Positions 13,401 to 24,715 of a DNA stretch of 64,000 nucleotides are shown here, piece after piece. The stretch is from Onchocerca lupi (lineage: Eukaryota > Nematoda > Chromadorea > Rhabditida > Onchocercidae), in assembly GCA_028564675.1 (NCBI GenBank), contig JAOVVO010000249.1, positions 1-64,000 of the forward strand. The letters run 5' to 3'. A model generated the notes under the pieces. The model was not told the origin of the DNA. It saw only the letters and a program-made list of their open reading frames with translations, and did no database searches. Each line of letters opens with the position of its first letter. Position 1 is the stretch's first letter. Position numbers and translations under genes: made by a program.

Positions 13401-13543
13401 CTGTTATGTAATAATTCAGGAATTGCGTGGGTTTGTTGGTTGCACCGCCAGATGACGCTCCCTGGTACTGTCAAAATTGTGCGAAAAAAAAGCTTAAGAA
13501 AAAAAATTTGTTGAAGACTTCTTCCAAGAAAGGCAAGAAGTGA
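7401..13543 (+). CDS. taf-3: TAF3-like transcription factor (TFIID subunit) with C-terminal PHD finger; 5' end not found
   Basis: TAF3 is a nuclear TFIID subunit; in animals its PHD finger reads trimethylated H3K4 at promoters. Exons in consistent phase: 7401-7472, 7560-7702, 7784-7940, 8141-8285, 8384-8540, 9164-9259, 9353-9405, 10346-10423, 10697-10720, 10991-12252, 12762-12865, 13213-13340, 13420-13543, giving about 847 aa. Exon 3 is almost all Lys, and the 1.26-kb exon 10 is rich in Lys/Glu/Asp, as in the charged centre of TAF3. PKIPKLKIRFG resembles the family block before the PHD. The finger reads WICPEC, then GCDACDNWFHW, NCVGLLVAPPDDAPWYCQNC, followed by a Lys-rich tail and TGA. No N-terminal histone fold was found, so upstream exons are missing from this model or the fold is lost. 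The small exons at 9353, 10346 and 10697 are least certain. Confidence 0.83.
8811..8889 (+). repeat. Short tandem repeat, about 30-bp unit, three partial copies
   Basis: Three copies of a unit starting TAATCATATAGATTAATATG (about 30, 22 and 27 bp) lie head to tail. The first begins 13 nt after a good TTTGCAG acceptor at 8797 and contributes an in-frame TAG to whatever exon starts there (8798). Confidence 0.9.
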
Positions 13544-15953
13544 TATGGTTGTGATGATATTTGCATTAATTTATAATATTTTTAATTCTTTTTAGTTTTC
13601 GTAGGTCAGCAAATTTAAAAGCTGCTTTTCTCTGTTAATTATTTAACTGTGGGTATGTATTCAAGTAAACCACATAAATTTATCTTTTAGCTTTTTATTA
13701 TTGAGAGATTTGTCCCACTAGAGTACGTTTATATTTCAATACGACCTTTCAAAGAGCACTTTCCCTATTTCACTACCTTTTCGTTTGTCTGTATTTCTAG
13801 ATATTTTTATTGCTTTCTTGCTCATTTCTATGAATTCTTAGCGTTGCATGCATCTATGTGGGAATTTTTTTGCTCGTATGTATAGTTATTGGAAAATCTT
13901 AGTGATTCTAATTTAGAGTTCAGCAGTTGCAGAGAAGTGAACTCAAAATCTACAAGTAGACAGTGTCATGACCTGCAGCTGGTCATCAACAGGCCAAACT
14001 ATCGATAATTAAATTAATAATGCGATGTTAATGTAAAGCTGGCCTCCTTTCATTTTAAAAAGTGTTTTGAATATTTATAATTGTAAAACAGTTTTACTAA
14101 TTATTTGCTCAACGTAATGTAAACATCTTGTATTACCGTTCTTTTGGTATTTGGAAGCACTGTATAACAGTGATGAGGGTTGCATTAAGAAAGGAAAGAC
14201 ACCATCATCATATCGTGTCGTAATCCTCATTTTCACTTGTCATAAAAAGGGTGAAGGAGCTCAGGAAAGTAATTCGGATGTTTTTAGAAAAGCAGTCATT
14301 CCTACTTGTCTTTATTGTTGCTGCTGTTTATTTGCTACCCCTCTTGGTGTCTTTCCGTTTTTATCGTTCTTATGGGACATAAATATAAAATGTTTTGTCC
14401 GGATGATCATTGCTTTGCTGCTTATTTGTTTTCGAATTTCAGTGGAGATATGCCATTAATGTGTGTGTGTTGTGTTTTCTGTTTTTTCCATTACAGTCTT
14501 GCATTTCGGTCGTTTTCAATCATATATATCAACAGAACTGTTGTTCTGTGACATTAACTTAACACGGAAGAACGAGCAAATAGTATCAAATATCAGATCC
14601 AAGTTATCAAACTGTAGTTCATCTATTCATGTACACTTTACCTGCGGGAGTTTGCTATCTACACTATGTATTTGCAGTTTCTTTAAATCTGTTTAATCCC
14701 TGAAAGTGGCGAAGTTCGATGGTTTGTGGCCAGGCTACTGCGTTTGTTAGACTACAGTTAATGGATAAGAAATTTTTAAAGATGTATGTAAACTTCTACT
14801 TTAAATCACATTCCGATTGTAAAGCTACCAAAGAAGTGATCGGATGGTGTAGTCTTATAAATACTGTTGGAAATCAGTGGACAGCGGATGTTTATTTCGT
14901 ATCAACTCCCTAATTTTATGATTCCTCGATCTTTTCGCGCTTGGAAATTTATGGATTGGCAGTGAAGAATTTAGGACTTATTGTTTTCTGGCATCTACAA
15001 TTTGAAGTTGGACCACATAACATATGAACAGATATATGTTGGACTTAGCTTCATCTCATGAGTTTTTGCATCTACTGAAATATGTGAAATAGGGTTAGAA
15101 ATTTTCAAGGAATGTTTTATACAAATATGTTTAACACTTTAGTGATGGTTCATTTTGATCTGATTCCAAATTGCTCACCAACTAGTCAAGTTCTCGTAGA
15201 TTACTGGAACGTATATATGCCGCTTATTCGATTTCTCGCTCTCGTGGCTGTACAATGCTACATCCATGAGAATTTCCTAGGTGTAATGCTTATTTTTTGA
15301 ATTTCACATGTTGATTAAGCATTTTAGAAGTGGGTAAATTATAATAGAAAGTAGCAATGTGGATGAATGAGCTAAAATGCTCTTTGGTGATGACCTGTGC
15401 ACTTAATTTTCCATTTTGAATGGCAATTTTCCATTTTTGAACCTGTTTCTGTGAAACGGTTTAGCCAAAAGAGTAGCAACTTTTTGAATTGTGCAAATGA
15501 CCACCGAAATTTTGACATATTTGAGTAACGTATCTACTATTACCAACACCGGCTATGAACTTTTTCATCAGAACCTTGGCAAGGCATTCCAATTTATTAA
15601 ATAGTCGATTAAAGCCTTCTTGGCTCAAAATATGAGCAATTTACAAATAATCAGATTAAAGGAAGGCATTAGAATACTTATATTAGTGTTCAGTAAATTA
15701 AAAATAAAACGGGAACACTAAATATAGCTTCAGGATACATTTGGTAATGACAAAAATGTGTTCACCTTTAGCATTCCTGGTGTATCTACTAAATAGTCCT
15801 TTTAGCACACTTTGAACATGATTCTGAACATTTCATGCGTGTCAGAGAATTCTGAAAAACATCGAACTAATTTAAGCAATGAGAATGCTATGAGTCAAAT
15901 GACATTATACTGCTCCTCAATCATCCGAAATTGAAACTTTGCACTCTTACCAG
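13544..15953. other. Intergenic, no gene supported
   Basis: 2.4 kb of AT-rich sequence after the TAF3 stop. Open frames up to 102 codons (for example 14151-14459) show low-complexity or hydrophobic translation without family motifs or splice context. The TAF3 3' UTR must end here, but no clear AATAAA lies close to the stop. Confidence 0.5.
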
Positions 15954-16054
15954 GAACAAGAAAATCGAAGGAAGGGGATGAACGTCGAGGAGAAAGCGGA
16001 TAATCGAAATTTACTTGTTTGTGACGGATGTTACATAGCGTCAATGCCGTTCAG
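15954..16054 (+). CDS. Possible alternative 5' exon of the Cys-rich gene
   Basis: Preceded by TTACCAG and followed by AG/GTAAGT, this stretch is open and encodes EQENRRKGMNVEEKADNRN followed by LLVCDGCYIASMPFR. Its exit phase (two bases, AG) matches the entry phase of the exon at 17179. It has no hydrophobic leader. Alternatively it belongs to an unrecognised separate gene. Confidence 0.35.
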
Positions 16055-16226
16055 GTAAGTCAAAGGAACAGGTGGAAGAAAGCGGGTAGCAATAGAAAAA
16101 CACGCAGTGATTGTAGGTGATTACAAGGTCACTGTCCGGTTTCCGCCCATCAGTCCTTTATTAACGATCCAAAAATTCAGAGACATACATAGCAAAGCAT
16201 AACAATCTAGTTTCGAGAACAACGCA

Positions 16227-17861
16227 ATGCTTCATTTTCTATCTGTTTTTCTTCTGGCTTCATTGGCTCCATTTGGTATTTCTGATATTATTAAAACAGT
16301 TAGTTTGTCACGTATTCTTAATTTATTCACAATTCTGACAAGAATGGTCAGTGGCTAAACGCCGTAGGCTGTTCAGAATCAGACGCTTATGTCCTCTAAG
16401 CAATTTTTATGAACAGTACGTAACTGTTCGCATTAATTTCGATTTCAAAAGATACTTTCTTTCGGCTGTTTATTGTAAATTCCAATTCCCACTGTAGATG
16501 AAAGAAGGATAAAACAAAGTTGAGGTATTACGATCCAACTGCTCATCGAAGATTATTTGAACTATTTGTCTCTGCGAAAAGCGTCAATTGCACAGTCATC
16601 CGTTGAATGAATAGATCATTCTCTCGATTTATGCAATGAAAAAAACAAAACTTCGAACAAAACTTGCATATCGTTGTTCAAAAAATACTTTTTTAAACAT
16701 TTATCAGAAAACAATTGATTTTTCAAAAAAATAAATTTCAAATATAAGATATTACAGGAAAGTGAAATTAAGAAGAATTATAAAAGAATTGAAATAATTG
16801 TGCACAAGTACAAAGCACTTGGAGCATCGGAAATAGATGAAATCAAAGATGAACGATACGATTTCCGGTGAAAAATACTTCCGTAATTTTATGTTATCTG
16901 TCTATAGTAGTGTTATCAAAACTAAATATTGATACTAACCATACTGACCTTCAGTGTTTATGCAACTAAATTGAAAATTTTCAAAAAATGAAGATGGAAA
17001 AGGCATATTCAGATTATCATTCTATTTAACCTTTCAAACTATCAACCTATTCAGTTCCCTCTTCTCATCTTCTTTATACAAGTGACCACTTAGTAGTAAG
17101 TAACTCATGATTTTATTCGAACTAATTGACGAAATCTGATCTCGATCTCATTCAGGCAAAAAATTTGGAATATTTCAGATTTTGCGCTTGTGAGAATAAA
17201 ACTGGGAAACCGGAAATAAGTAACAGTTGTAGCTGTTCAAGAGTTGTTAGCGGTCTTACAACTTATAACTCGATACCACAAACAATTTATTCCTCTAGTT
17301 GCGTTCATAATCCTCAGTACAAAAAATGTCTTATCGCCCAAGTCACAGTTAATACAACTCAGGTATTCTTAGACTCTTCATTTCAATTCGTCTTTTTTTA
17401 CACTTAATTTTTAAAGAATCAGAATCATTTATTTGCAGAATCTGCTGTATATAAAAATTAGTGTTGGATCGCGTCATTTAACAGATCCGCCGTATCAGTC
17501 AATTACGAATTCCAGATTTAAGAATATCGCTTTATTATCATGCTCAAAGGATACCCACTGCCGGAATTGCATCCCCTGCAAAAGCGGAATCATCCTGTAA
17601 ATATAACCCATAATTGCACTTTACACCTTAGTTATACTCTCCGATGCATAACAAAAGTATCGCCGAAACCAGTTTGCTTTTTTATATTAATTTAGTAATT
17701 TTATATTGTTTAGACTCAATTACATCAGTTTGTCCAGTGTCACACTAGTTGATTCAAAGCAAACATACTTACCGGCTGCTGTACAATCCGATAAGATGGG
17801 ACAATGGCCAGTCAAATCATTAAAAAAATTTTCTCTCAAGGAAATAGAGGATTTTAATAAT
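16227..17861 (+). CDS. Cys-rich predicted secreted protein, nematode type, 3' end unresolved
   Basis: I do not recognise the family with confidence. Exons 16227-16298, 16758-16867, 17179-17362, 17439-17596 and 17714-17861 join in frame to 224 codons. The first encodes a clear signal peptide (MLHFLSVFLLASLAPFGIS), so export is likely. Exon 3 begins after a perfect TTTCAG and carries CAC, CSC and spaced cysteines; exon 4 ends in CSKDTHCRNCIPCKSG, with CxxC pairs typical of disulfide-bonded or metal-binding modules. Another exon, 15954-16054 (ATG at 15978, motif LLVCDGCYIASMPF), ends in the same phase with a strong GTAAGT donor and could replace exons 1-2 as a non-secreted 5' end. After 17861 (AAT, then GTAAGT) the continuation is unclear: one acceptor at 18050 gives 14 codons and TAA, and the downstream in-frame blocks are interrupted (see 18118-18414). 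It could be a damaged gene. Confidence 0.5.
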
Positions 17862-18117
17862 GTAAGTTTCAAATTGAAAAGCTTAGAAATCCATTAATTT
17901 TTTTATGCGAACGCTGCAAAGTCTCGGCATCGCTCCGTGAAAATTTTCCCAAGATTAGAATGATTGCAACAATTTTATCATCTAAATGTGAGCCTTCTTG
18001 AGGACGGAAGTTCTTAAATAGAAATGATCCTCGGGAGAACTGTTCCCAGAAAACTTTTATAGATTTGTATCAGTTACTACTGGACTCAAATTAAGGAAGC
18101 ATCATTATCCCTTCTTT

Positions 18118-18414
18118 TCTCGACTCGATGCAACTACAGCTTTACTGCTGTTCTCAGTCCACGGCTTTTATCCGGAAAATTCTCGCCAAATGACTTGTAG
18201 TCTCCTGATGATGACGAAAAAGAAAACTTTGTCGCAAACATTCCCAAACCAATATTTGTTGATAAGGCTTCGATTCTCGCCTAATTTATCATCTAATTCT
18301 TCATTTAACAATTTGAGTGCCGAGATGATGGCTCTTCAAAGCTTAACTAGGTTTCATGTTTGGAATATTCTGATTCCATGTTTAAATTTTCTTGAGAAAT
18401 TTTATGCCCAATAA
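18118..18414 (+). pseudogene. Decayed coding block, possibly of an MLT-10-like (moulting cycle) protein
   Basis: From the CTACAG acceptor at 18117 one frame reads FTAVLSPRLLSGKFSPNDL, a TAG stop, then SPDDDEKENFVANIP, then KPIFVDKASIL before TAA. The text continues one frame over as SPNLSSNSSFNNLSAEMM, so one base appears lost near 18280. The Leu-Ser-Pro repeats and acidic DDDE patch resemble, from memory, the nematode moulting-cycle family of MLT-10. That family call is weak; the stop and the frame change are seen directly. The block could be the broken 3' end of the Cys-rich gene or a separate remnant. Confidence 0.4.
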
Positions 18415-20088
18415 AAAGGTTTATTAGAGTTTTAGTATCGCCAAAAAGTTGAGGAAATAAATAAATGGATGAGTAAGTATTGCAAGGAAAGAATTCTTGT
18501 CATAAAAGAGTACAAAGTACTAATCAAATCATTGCATTAAATTTTGAACCTATAATTATTTGCGCAAAACAAAAGAAAAAAAGAAAGAAAAAAAAAGGTC
18601 ATCAGGCCAAGTTAGAAGAACGGAAATAGTGATCCTTTTAATCAAGACTATGAAATGCAATGGTTGTAACGGATTTTGATCAATGATGACGGGAGACTGA
18701 AAAAGTCTGGAAGACAAAAGATTCTCTTTCCAATTACCAATCTATAGTATCGTGTTTGCGTTTGGCTAAAAAAGTTCTGAATATTTTCACTCTATATCTA
18801 CTTTACAATCATTTGAATGCAAGCAGTAGTTACTCATTCATTACGTCGTTTTTAAATAAACTTCTATTCAGATGGCGAAGATCGAGCAATGCTTATTACA
18901 AAGCGCCAAAAAGTATCACTTATTACCTTCCCAGTTCAATATTGCTATCTACAAGAATGCTGTAAGATCTTTCCTTGTTTCTAATGGTGGTCAGTAATGA
19001 CAGCAAACTTCGCCTTAGGATAAGATAAATATCTCGGTAAAGTTTTTACAAGTAAATTATATATACACCGTTCATATAGCACAAATATGTGCACATGTGT
19101 ATAAGTGCACAACTGTATCCACATTTGCATACGACAGTTATAGAAATATCTATTCCTCAGCTTTTTCAAATTTTATGATGCTCAAAAAAAATGGTGGGTT
19201 TTTTGAGAAATATCCATCAACTTTTGCTAAAAATAAGGAATGTGTGTGCAAAGCGGCGGTAACGATGGTGAATTTTCTTTTTTTTTTTGCGAAAAAGAAG
19301 AAACCGAAGATTGAAAATCAAGCAGTTTTCAAAGTACATCATTGGTAACTCGGAAATGGCACGCTTCATGAAGTCGTCAAATCAAAAGATTAAAACAAAC
19401 AGTCTATGTATAATTATGGGATGAGCATTTTCTATGCACACCTACGTATGTCTTCTTTTAGGACGTGTGTGCTTGGGTACAGTAGGTGTTTTGGATTGAT
19501 AGGGAGTGGCAATATAATTATGATGAAATACCGAAACTGTCTGTACATATCTGAACCAGGAAATTTATTGAATCTGTGTGTTGTGTTGTAATTATCTCTT
19601 TTGCTTCACTATTTCAAATGTCACTTCAAAGATGGGTAAGAGATGTATCATTTCCTGAAGTGTTGATAGGAAACTGGATGAATCTAATTCTCATGGTTGT
19701 ATAGCAAAACTGAGCATTCCGATAAAGCACATGGCCCACTAAATATGAAAGGATCGTAAAAATGCTGACAAAAAGATGAATTCTTGAAGATGTTCGTATT
19801 ATTCGACCCAAAATTTTCTTTTTAATTAGTAATCTTTGATGTTCTCTTGCGAGCACGACCTTTTTGTTCTCCCTTTTCCGGGAATATTGAAAGGTATTAA
19901 ATTGCTTGAGTTACAGAACCATTTAGCCAATTTCATTAACGATTGAGCTGTTGCTTCGCTGGAATATGTTACAAGTCCATAAGATGGGTAACATTGAAGC
20001 AATAAATTATTGTTTCGCCTTATCTTTATAAATCCTAATTAAGTATGTAAGGTTCCAATTAACACACGTATTTCATCACTTTTTGCAG
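18415..20088. other. Intergenic or 5' intron of the CAP gene
   Basis: 1.7 kb with no exon I can defend. The start of the CAP-domain gene should lie here. An open frame at 19097-19348 ends in a Lys-rich stretch but has no CAP-like residues and no convincing splice site in the right phase. Confidence 0.4.
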
Positions 20089-21761
20089 ATTCTTACTCGG
20101 CACAATGTTTACCGTAGCAAACACGGGGCCGGCTTGCTTAAAGTTAACAGTGAACTTGAACGGACAGCTGAAATATGGGCACACCATTTGGCTAGCAGAG
20201 CAGATTGCTTGATACATGACCCATCAAAAAGGTTATTTGAACTCAACTTATTCTTGACTTCAACATTTAGGCCCTTCCTTACTCAGAATGATAAGATGGA
20301 TCTTTTTTTTGACTATGCCGACATAAAGTCAAAAAAAGTCGAATTAACATTGTCAGTGAGATATAATTTTAATTATTAACAGATTTGGAGAAAATTTATT
20401 CTATTACGCGACGAATTTATTGCCAGACGAAGAAACAATGGCACTAATGACTGTACAAAGCTTCTATCTTGAAGCATATGGATATAATTACAAAACGTCA
20501 GTTACTACAAAGCTGTACTCTGAAAAGAAAGAAGCAAAACATGAACCACAACAAATGTCCAATCATCTACACCGTGCTTTTTATAATATAACTGCAAATT
20601 AAAATTTCTATATCGGCATTTCAGAAAGGCTTATAATGCCAGTTTCAAGCCATTTCCTTTAATCTGAAACCTCTTACATTATTGATGGTTCGAATTGACT
20701 AATTTTGCTTAAATCTTCAAAGATATGTGTGACCTGCGAATTTAATTCCTGAACTATCAATCTTGCATTCACTACGTGAGTGCACTTTCAGAAATATGGA
20801 TAGCTTATGTTACTGTTTTTACGACTCATTCTGACCACTATTTTTCTCATCCAAGTGGCGCTCATACGAAATTTCTGCAATATATCGTATCATGATATGT
20901 TGTGGATACAGAGGAATATGTAAATACAGAGCTTCACTAAAGATAAATGCAGAAAAATTTCAAATATGCTGTTGAAAGAAAATGCAGTAATTTTCGACCA
21001 AAAAAACGAAACAATTTTATTCAATTTTACCATCTCCAAGTCTAGTTTTGTTAACTTTACGCTCTTGCCCACCTAAAAATGACTAGGAAAAAAAAAATGT
21101 ATTTCCAAAAGTTCACGGTATTCGATGCTCTAACATAGACCTTGCAAAAAAGTTTCATCTAACAAACCGGGGATAAGAAGTAGTTATATTTCAAAACTAC
21201 TCCTGACAAATTGTTAGTTAATTAGTATGTAGTACTTAGAGATCATATTAAAAAAAAGCACACTTCATTTTTCCAGTAAATCTCCATACAATTTCATAAG
21301 TATGAGTAGTTCAGAAATGAAGTTGACAGGCCTAGTATGTCCAGCCGCGTTACGATGTTTTTCAATCACTGCCATTTTTATGTCGCAATAAGATATCGAG
21401 TTAGTCACTCAACTCAATTCAACTCAAAAAAAACATGAAGACAAGTTTCATCTTTATAGCTTTAGATTATGAACAGTTTGCTCATATTCTCTGCTCTGTT
21501 TCATTGAACTTCATAGTCAGCAATACTTCCAGGCATCATCACTTGGATTACAATCGCACTGGACACTTTACTCAACTTGTATGGAAATCCACAACACAAA
21601 TGGGTGTTGGCGTAGCAATGCGACGCTTCAGTGGACATCGCGTTAACAGCTGTCAGCCTGATTTCCCATCTACACTGATTTATGTCGTTGTTAAGTATGA
21701 CCCCCCAGGAAATATACTTGACATGAAAAATTATGACGACAATGTTTTGCCACCGATATGA
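20089..21761 (+). CDS. CAP-domain protein, GAPR-1/GLIPR2-like (first exon missing)
   Basis: CAP (SCP/TAPS) proteins include intracellular GAPR-1, which binds lipid at the Golgi, and secreted nematode venom-allergen-like proteins. Exons 20089-20231, 20383-20496 and 21533-21761 join in phase to about 161 codons. Motifs in order: ILTRHNVYRSKHG (helix 1), HDPSKRFGENLFY (conserved His and the GEN Glu), GHFTQLVWKSTTQMGVGVA (CAP signature with second His), YDPPGNI, and the end ENVLPP-like DDNVLPPI. The terminal NVLPP and the absence of the extra disulfide-rich tail match GAPR-1 better than secreted VAL proteins. The entry exon with the start codon is not identified, so a signal peptide cannot be excluded. 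The last intron is about 1.04 kb. Between CAP blocks the region around helix 2 (DEETMALMTVQSFYLEAYG) is diverged. Confidence 0.85.
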
Positions 21762-24715
21762 TAAGATAACGTAAATCACTTGAAACTTTTTAAAATTTTT
21801 AACTACGGCAGTGCGTTCAATCTTCACAAGCAACATAAGCAACATATCTAAATAATAAAACAAATTTAAGTACTATTTCGCTTTTTAAAAAAGCATATCA
21901 AAACATTCAAGGTTGAAACAAAGCAAACATCTTGCACATCACATGCTTGTACCATTAATCTTTTATTTAACACAACAAATTCCCGTATCATAATATAATT
22001 GCCTTTGGTACTAATAAGCTCGGTCAGAGAAACAGTTTTTGTATCGAAAGATTAAAGTTAATTTTTCAGCAGAAGATTAAGGTCAATTTCGCTTATCCTA
22101 GTATTTACTCTCACTGTTTTAGTGGTTGTAAATCTGAACATATTGTAGAGGAATTACTAGTGATCTCATCACTTTATCTAATAAAAACATTATTAAAAAA
22201 CCTGATGTTAATTCATCAAGTGTATTCGATGCGTTTTAGGGAAACCATTTGACAAAAAATTTGAAGTGCACTCATAAAGCACAATTCATCAAAATTTAAA
22301 TATACAGAATTCATAGAAATGTAAACGTTTCTCCTGAATAATAACAAAAATAAAACTCCATGGACGATGCTGTTGGAATACACCGGAATAATTTTATCAG
22401 GAATATATTCAAGTAATCAAAATATTGTACTGCAAAAATATTTTTCACATGACTCATCACTCACGATGAATATTAATGAGTCTTACCATATCTAATGTAA
22501 TTCTCACTTCTGTTTGCGATTACCTAGCTTTATCTTCAATAGTAAATACCGGGAAATAATTCACACGCCTTGTCTTTTTTGAAGAAAGGAGTTAGTGCTT
22601 AGTGAAAGGTAAAAACTTACGATTTAAGTCGAATAGCTGGATGCGTGGACCAATAATTTTTACGTTTATTGAAAATACCGCAAATAATTGATGACAGAAT
22701 AATATATATAATAGAAATTGAGAAGTAGAAGTTTGTGAAATAAATTTAAAACAGCCGAGGATTACCGAGTTTACAGTAGCTATAAGCTTCTATTACAACC
22801 GTCGAAATTGCTGGAGTCGAGAATTACACCGCCAATCGCCAAAAACGAAATTTTTAAGAATGACCCTTCTCCTAGATAAGGGGTGTAGATTATAGAATAC
22901 AAAAAGTGAGTTGCAATTTTCTCATGCTCTGTAGGAGATTGTTGCATAAGAAAACACATTTTTTTGTTGTAAATTAGCATACAGACGTGCATAATCATAC
23001 ATGCTAAATGATTATAAATTAGATAACGGATTCATCTCTCAATATGAGAGAAAGTTGAAAATTTGCATAATGAGACGAATCCTTTATCTAGAAGATGTCT
23101 TATAAAAACAATTTTACCAGATGTTCAAGATATAGATATAGCAGGTGTTCAAGACTTTAATCTGAAGGAATTTACATATGAATTTGATAACTATGCAAAT
23201 AGAACAATTTTTTATGGTGTAAGTAATTTGAGATAAAAAAGTTATTTTAGAAAATTTATTTCGGGTTTTCCGACGCGCCTCTGATCTCATGACCTGGCTT
23301 ATATACAACGGTAGGAATATGGCACAGAAACGACCGCTATAAAAAAATTGCTATCAGTTGGAGAAAATGAATTTGGCTCAGAACTAATTTAGGTAACGCG
23401 GCGAGCTATACTCCTTCATTTCTCATCTTACATATGTTTATCATTAACCAATCTCCCATAAAATATCCCTACTATTCTTGAAAAAAATATCCCAGCTATC
23501 AACAATCAAAAAGGAAACTCCATATTTTACATCCCAACTTGTCGAGCGATATTCTTATCAACTATTCCACATCGATAGACTCTTCATCAAAGGTATTATT
23601 CGTTGATTATTGTTCATAACAGATAATTAAAAAAATATTTCCTCACAACAGTCGCAAAACAATTTGTTATTTTGTCTTTGTTCATTATAGCTTGGCATAG
23701 TTACCGAAAAATGCTAACACCATATTTGAGATAAGCTCCATCTCATTCATTGCATTAATTTCACGGGAAAGCTTTCTTATTCTGTCCATGTAAATTCAGA
23801 TTAAGTCATTCTGGATATCGAAACTTTTGAAATCTCCTGAGACGAAGTATTTCAAGAACTGAATGGTCATTTTTATTTTAGCGCAAACCATGGATTATTT
23901 TTCTTCCAAAAAATGAAACTATCTTTATTGAGGTCATACTTGATGTCAGTATAGCATAAAGTTGATTTCAATTTCAGTTAACCATGTAACTAAATTTTAT
24001 GATTTGCTGATAGTTGGAATTTTAAACCTACCAAAATTTAACCTCGAAAAACCCATCCAACTGCTAAAAAAAAAAAAAAAAAAAAAAAGAAGCAGGAAAT
24101 GGCAAACGAAAACAACCAAAATATTATTCATTGTTTGATTCAAATGCTACCGAAGTTGTCACACATGCAAGATTTCGAAATAAATTTTTTCCCTTTCCAG
24201 ACAAATTCAGTCTGTGAACAACGTTTATCTGGTCGCTTTTGTAGGAAGATCCTCCCAGACTTCCCAGAATATATTAAAAGCAACCTTACACACCTGTCTC
24301 CCTGCCTTTCATCGTTTCATACCATCTAGCTAGTATTTTGCGGCTGGCCAAAGTTTCCTGTGAAATTTATTTTCAAACGAATCTGAATATATGTAAAGGA
24401 TTGTGGATTAGTTGGGTGTTATCTATCTTAGGTAAATGCTGCGAGCGAACGGAGAAGCACTGTTCGATTGACAGAATTTGAATAAGGAACAACAGGATTT
24501 AAGAATGTCTTAGCTTATGCAGTAACAGAAAAGCATAACAGGAGACAAGGATAAATGAATTGGATAACAGGTCGCTTTAATGATGTGGATTACGATAATA
24601 CCATGCACTATGGTTGCATTTAATTTCAGAAATTTGTAGGATACATATGAATGATTATTTGGATACAAATCATTATGCAGATTACTACTTAAAGGGAAGA
24701 AAATGATCACCGAGA
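21762..24715. other. Intergenic, no gene supported; contains a 23-A run
   Basis: About 3 kb of AT-rich sequence. A run of 23 A residues stands at 24066-24088. No open frame shows a family motif on either strand. It may hold 5' regulatory DNA of the TMEM145-like gene. Confidence 0.5.

Noticed and set aside
20620..20720. Possible tRNA T-loop-like GGTTCGAAT
   Set aside because: No matching acceptor stem, anticodon or D-loop around it; no tRNA could be folded by eye anywhere in the window.
21501..21863. 120-codon minus-strand frame
   Set aside because: Antisense shadow of the last CAP exon.
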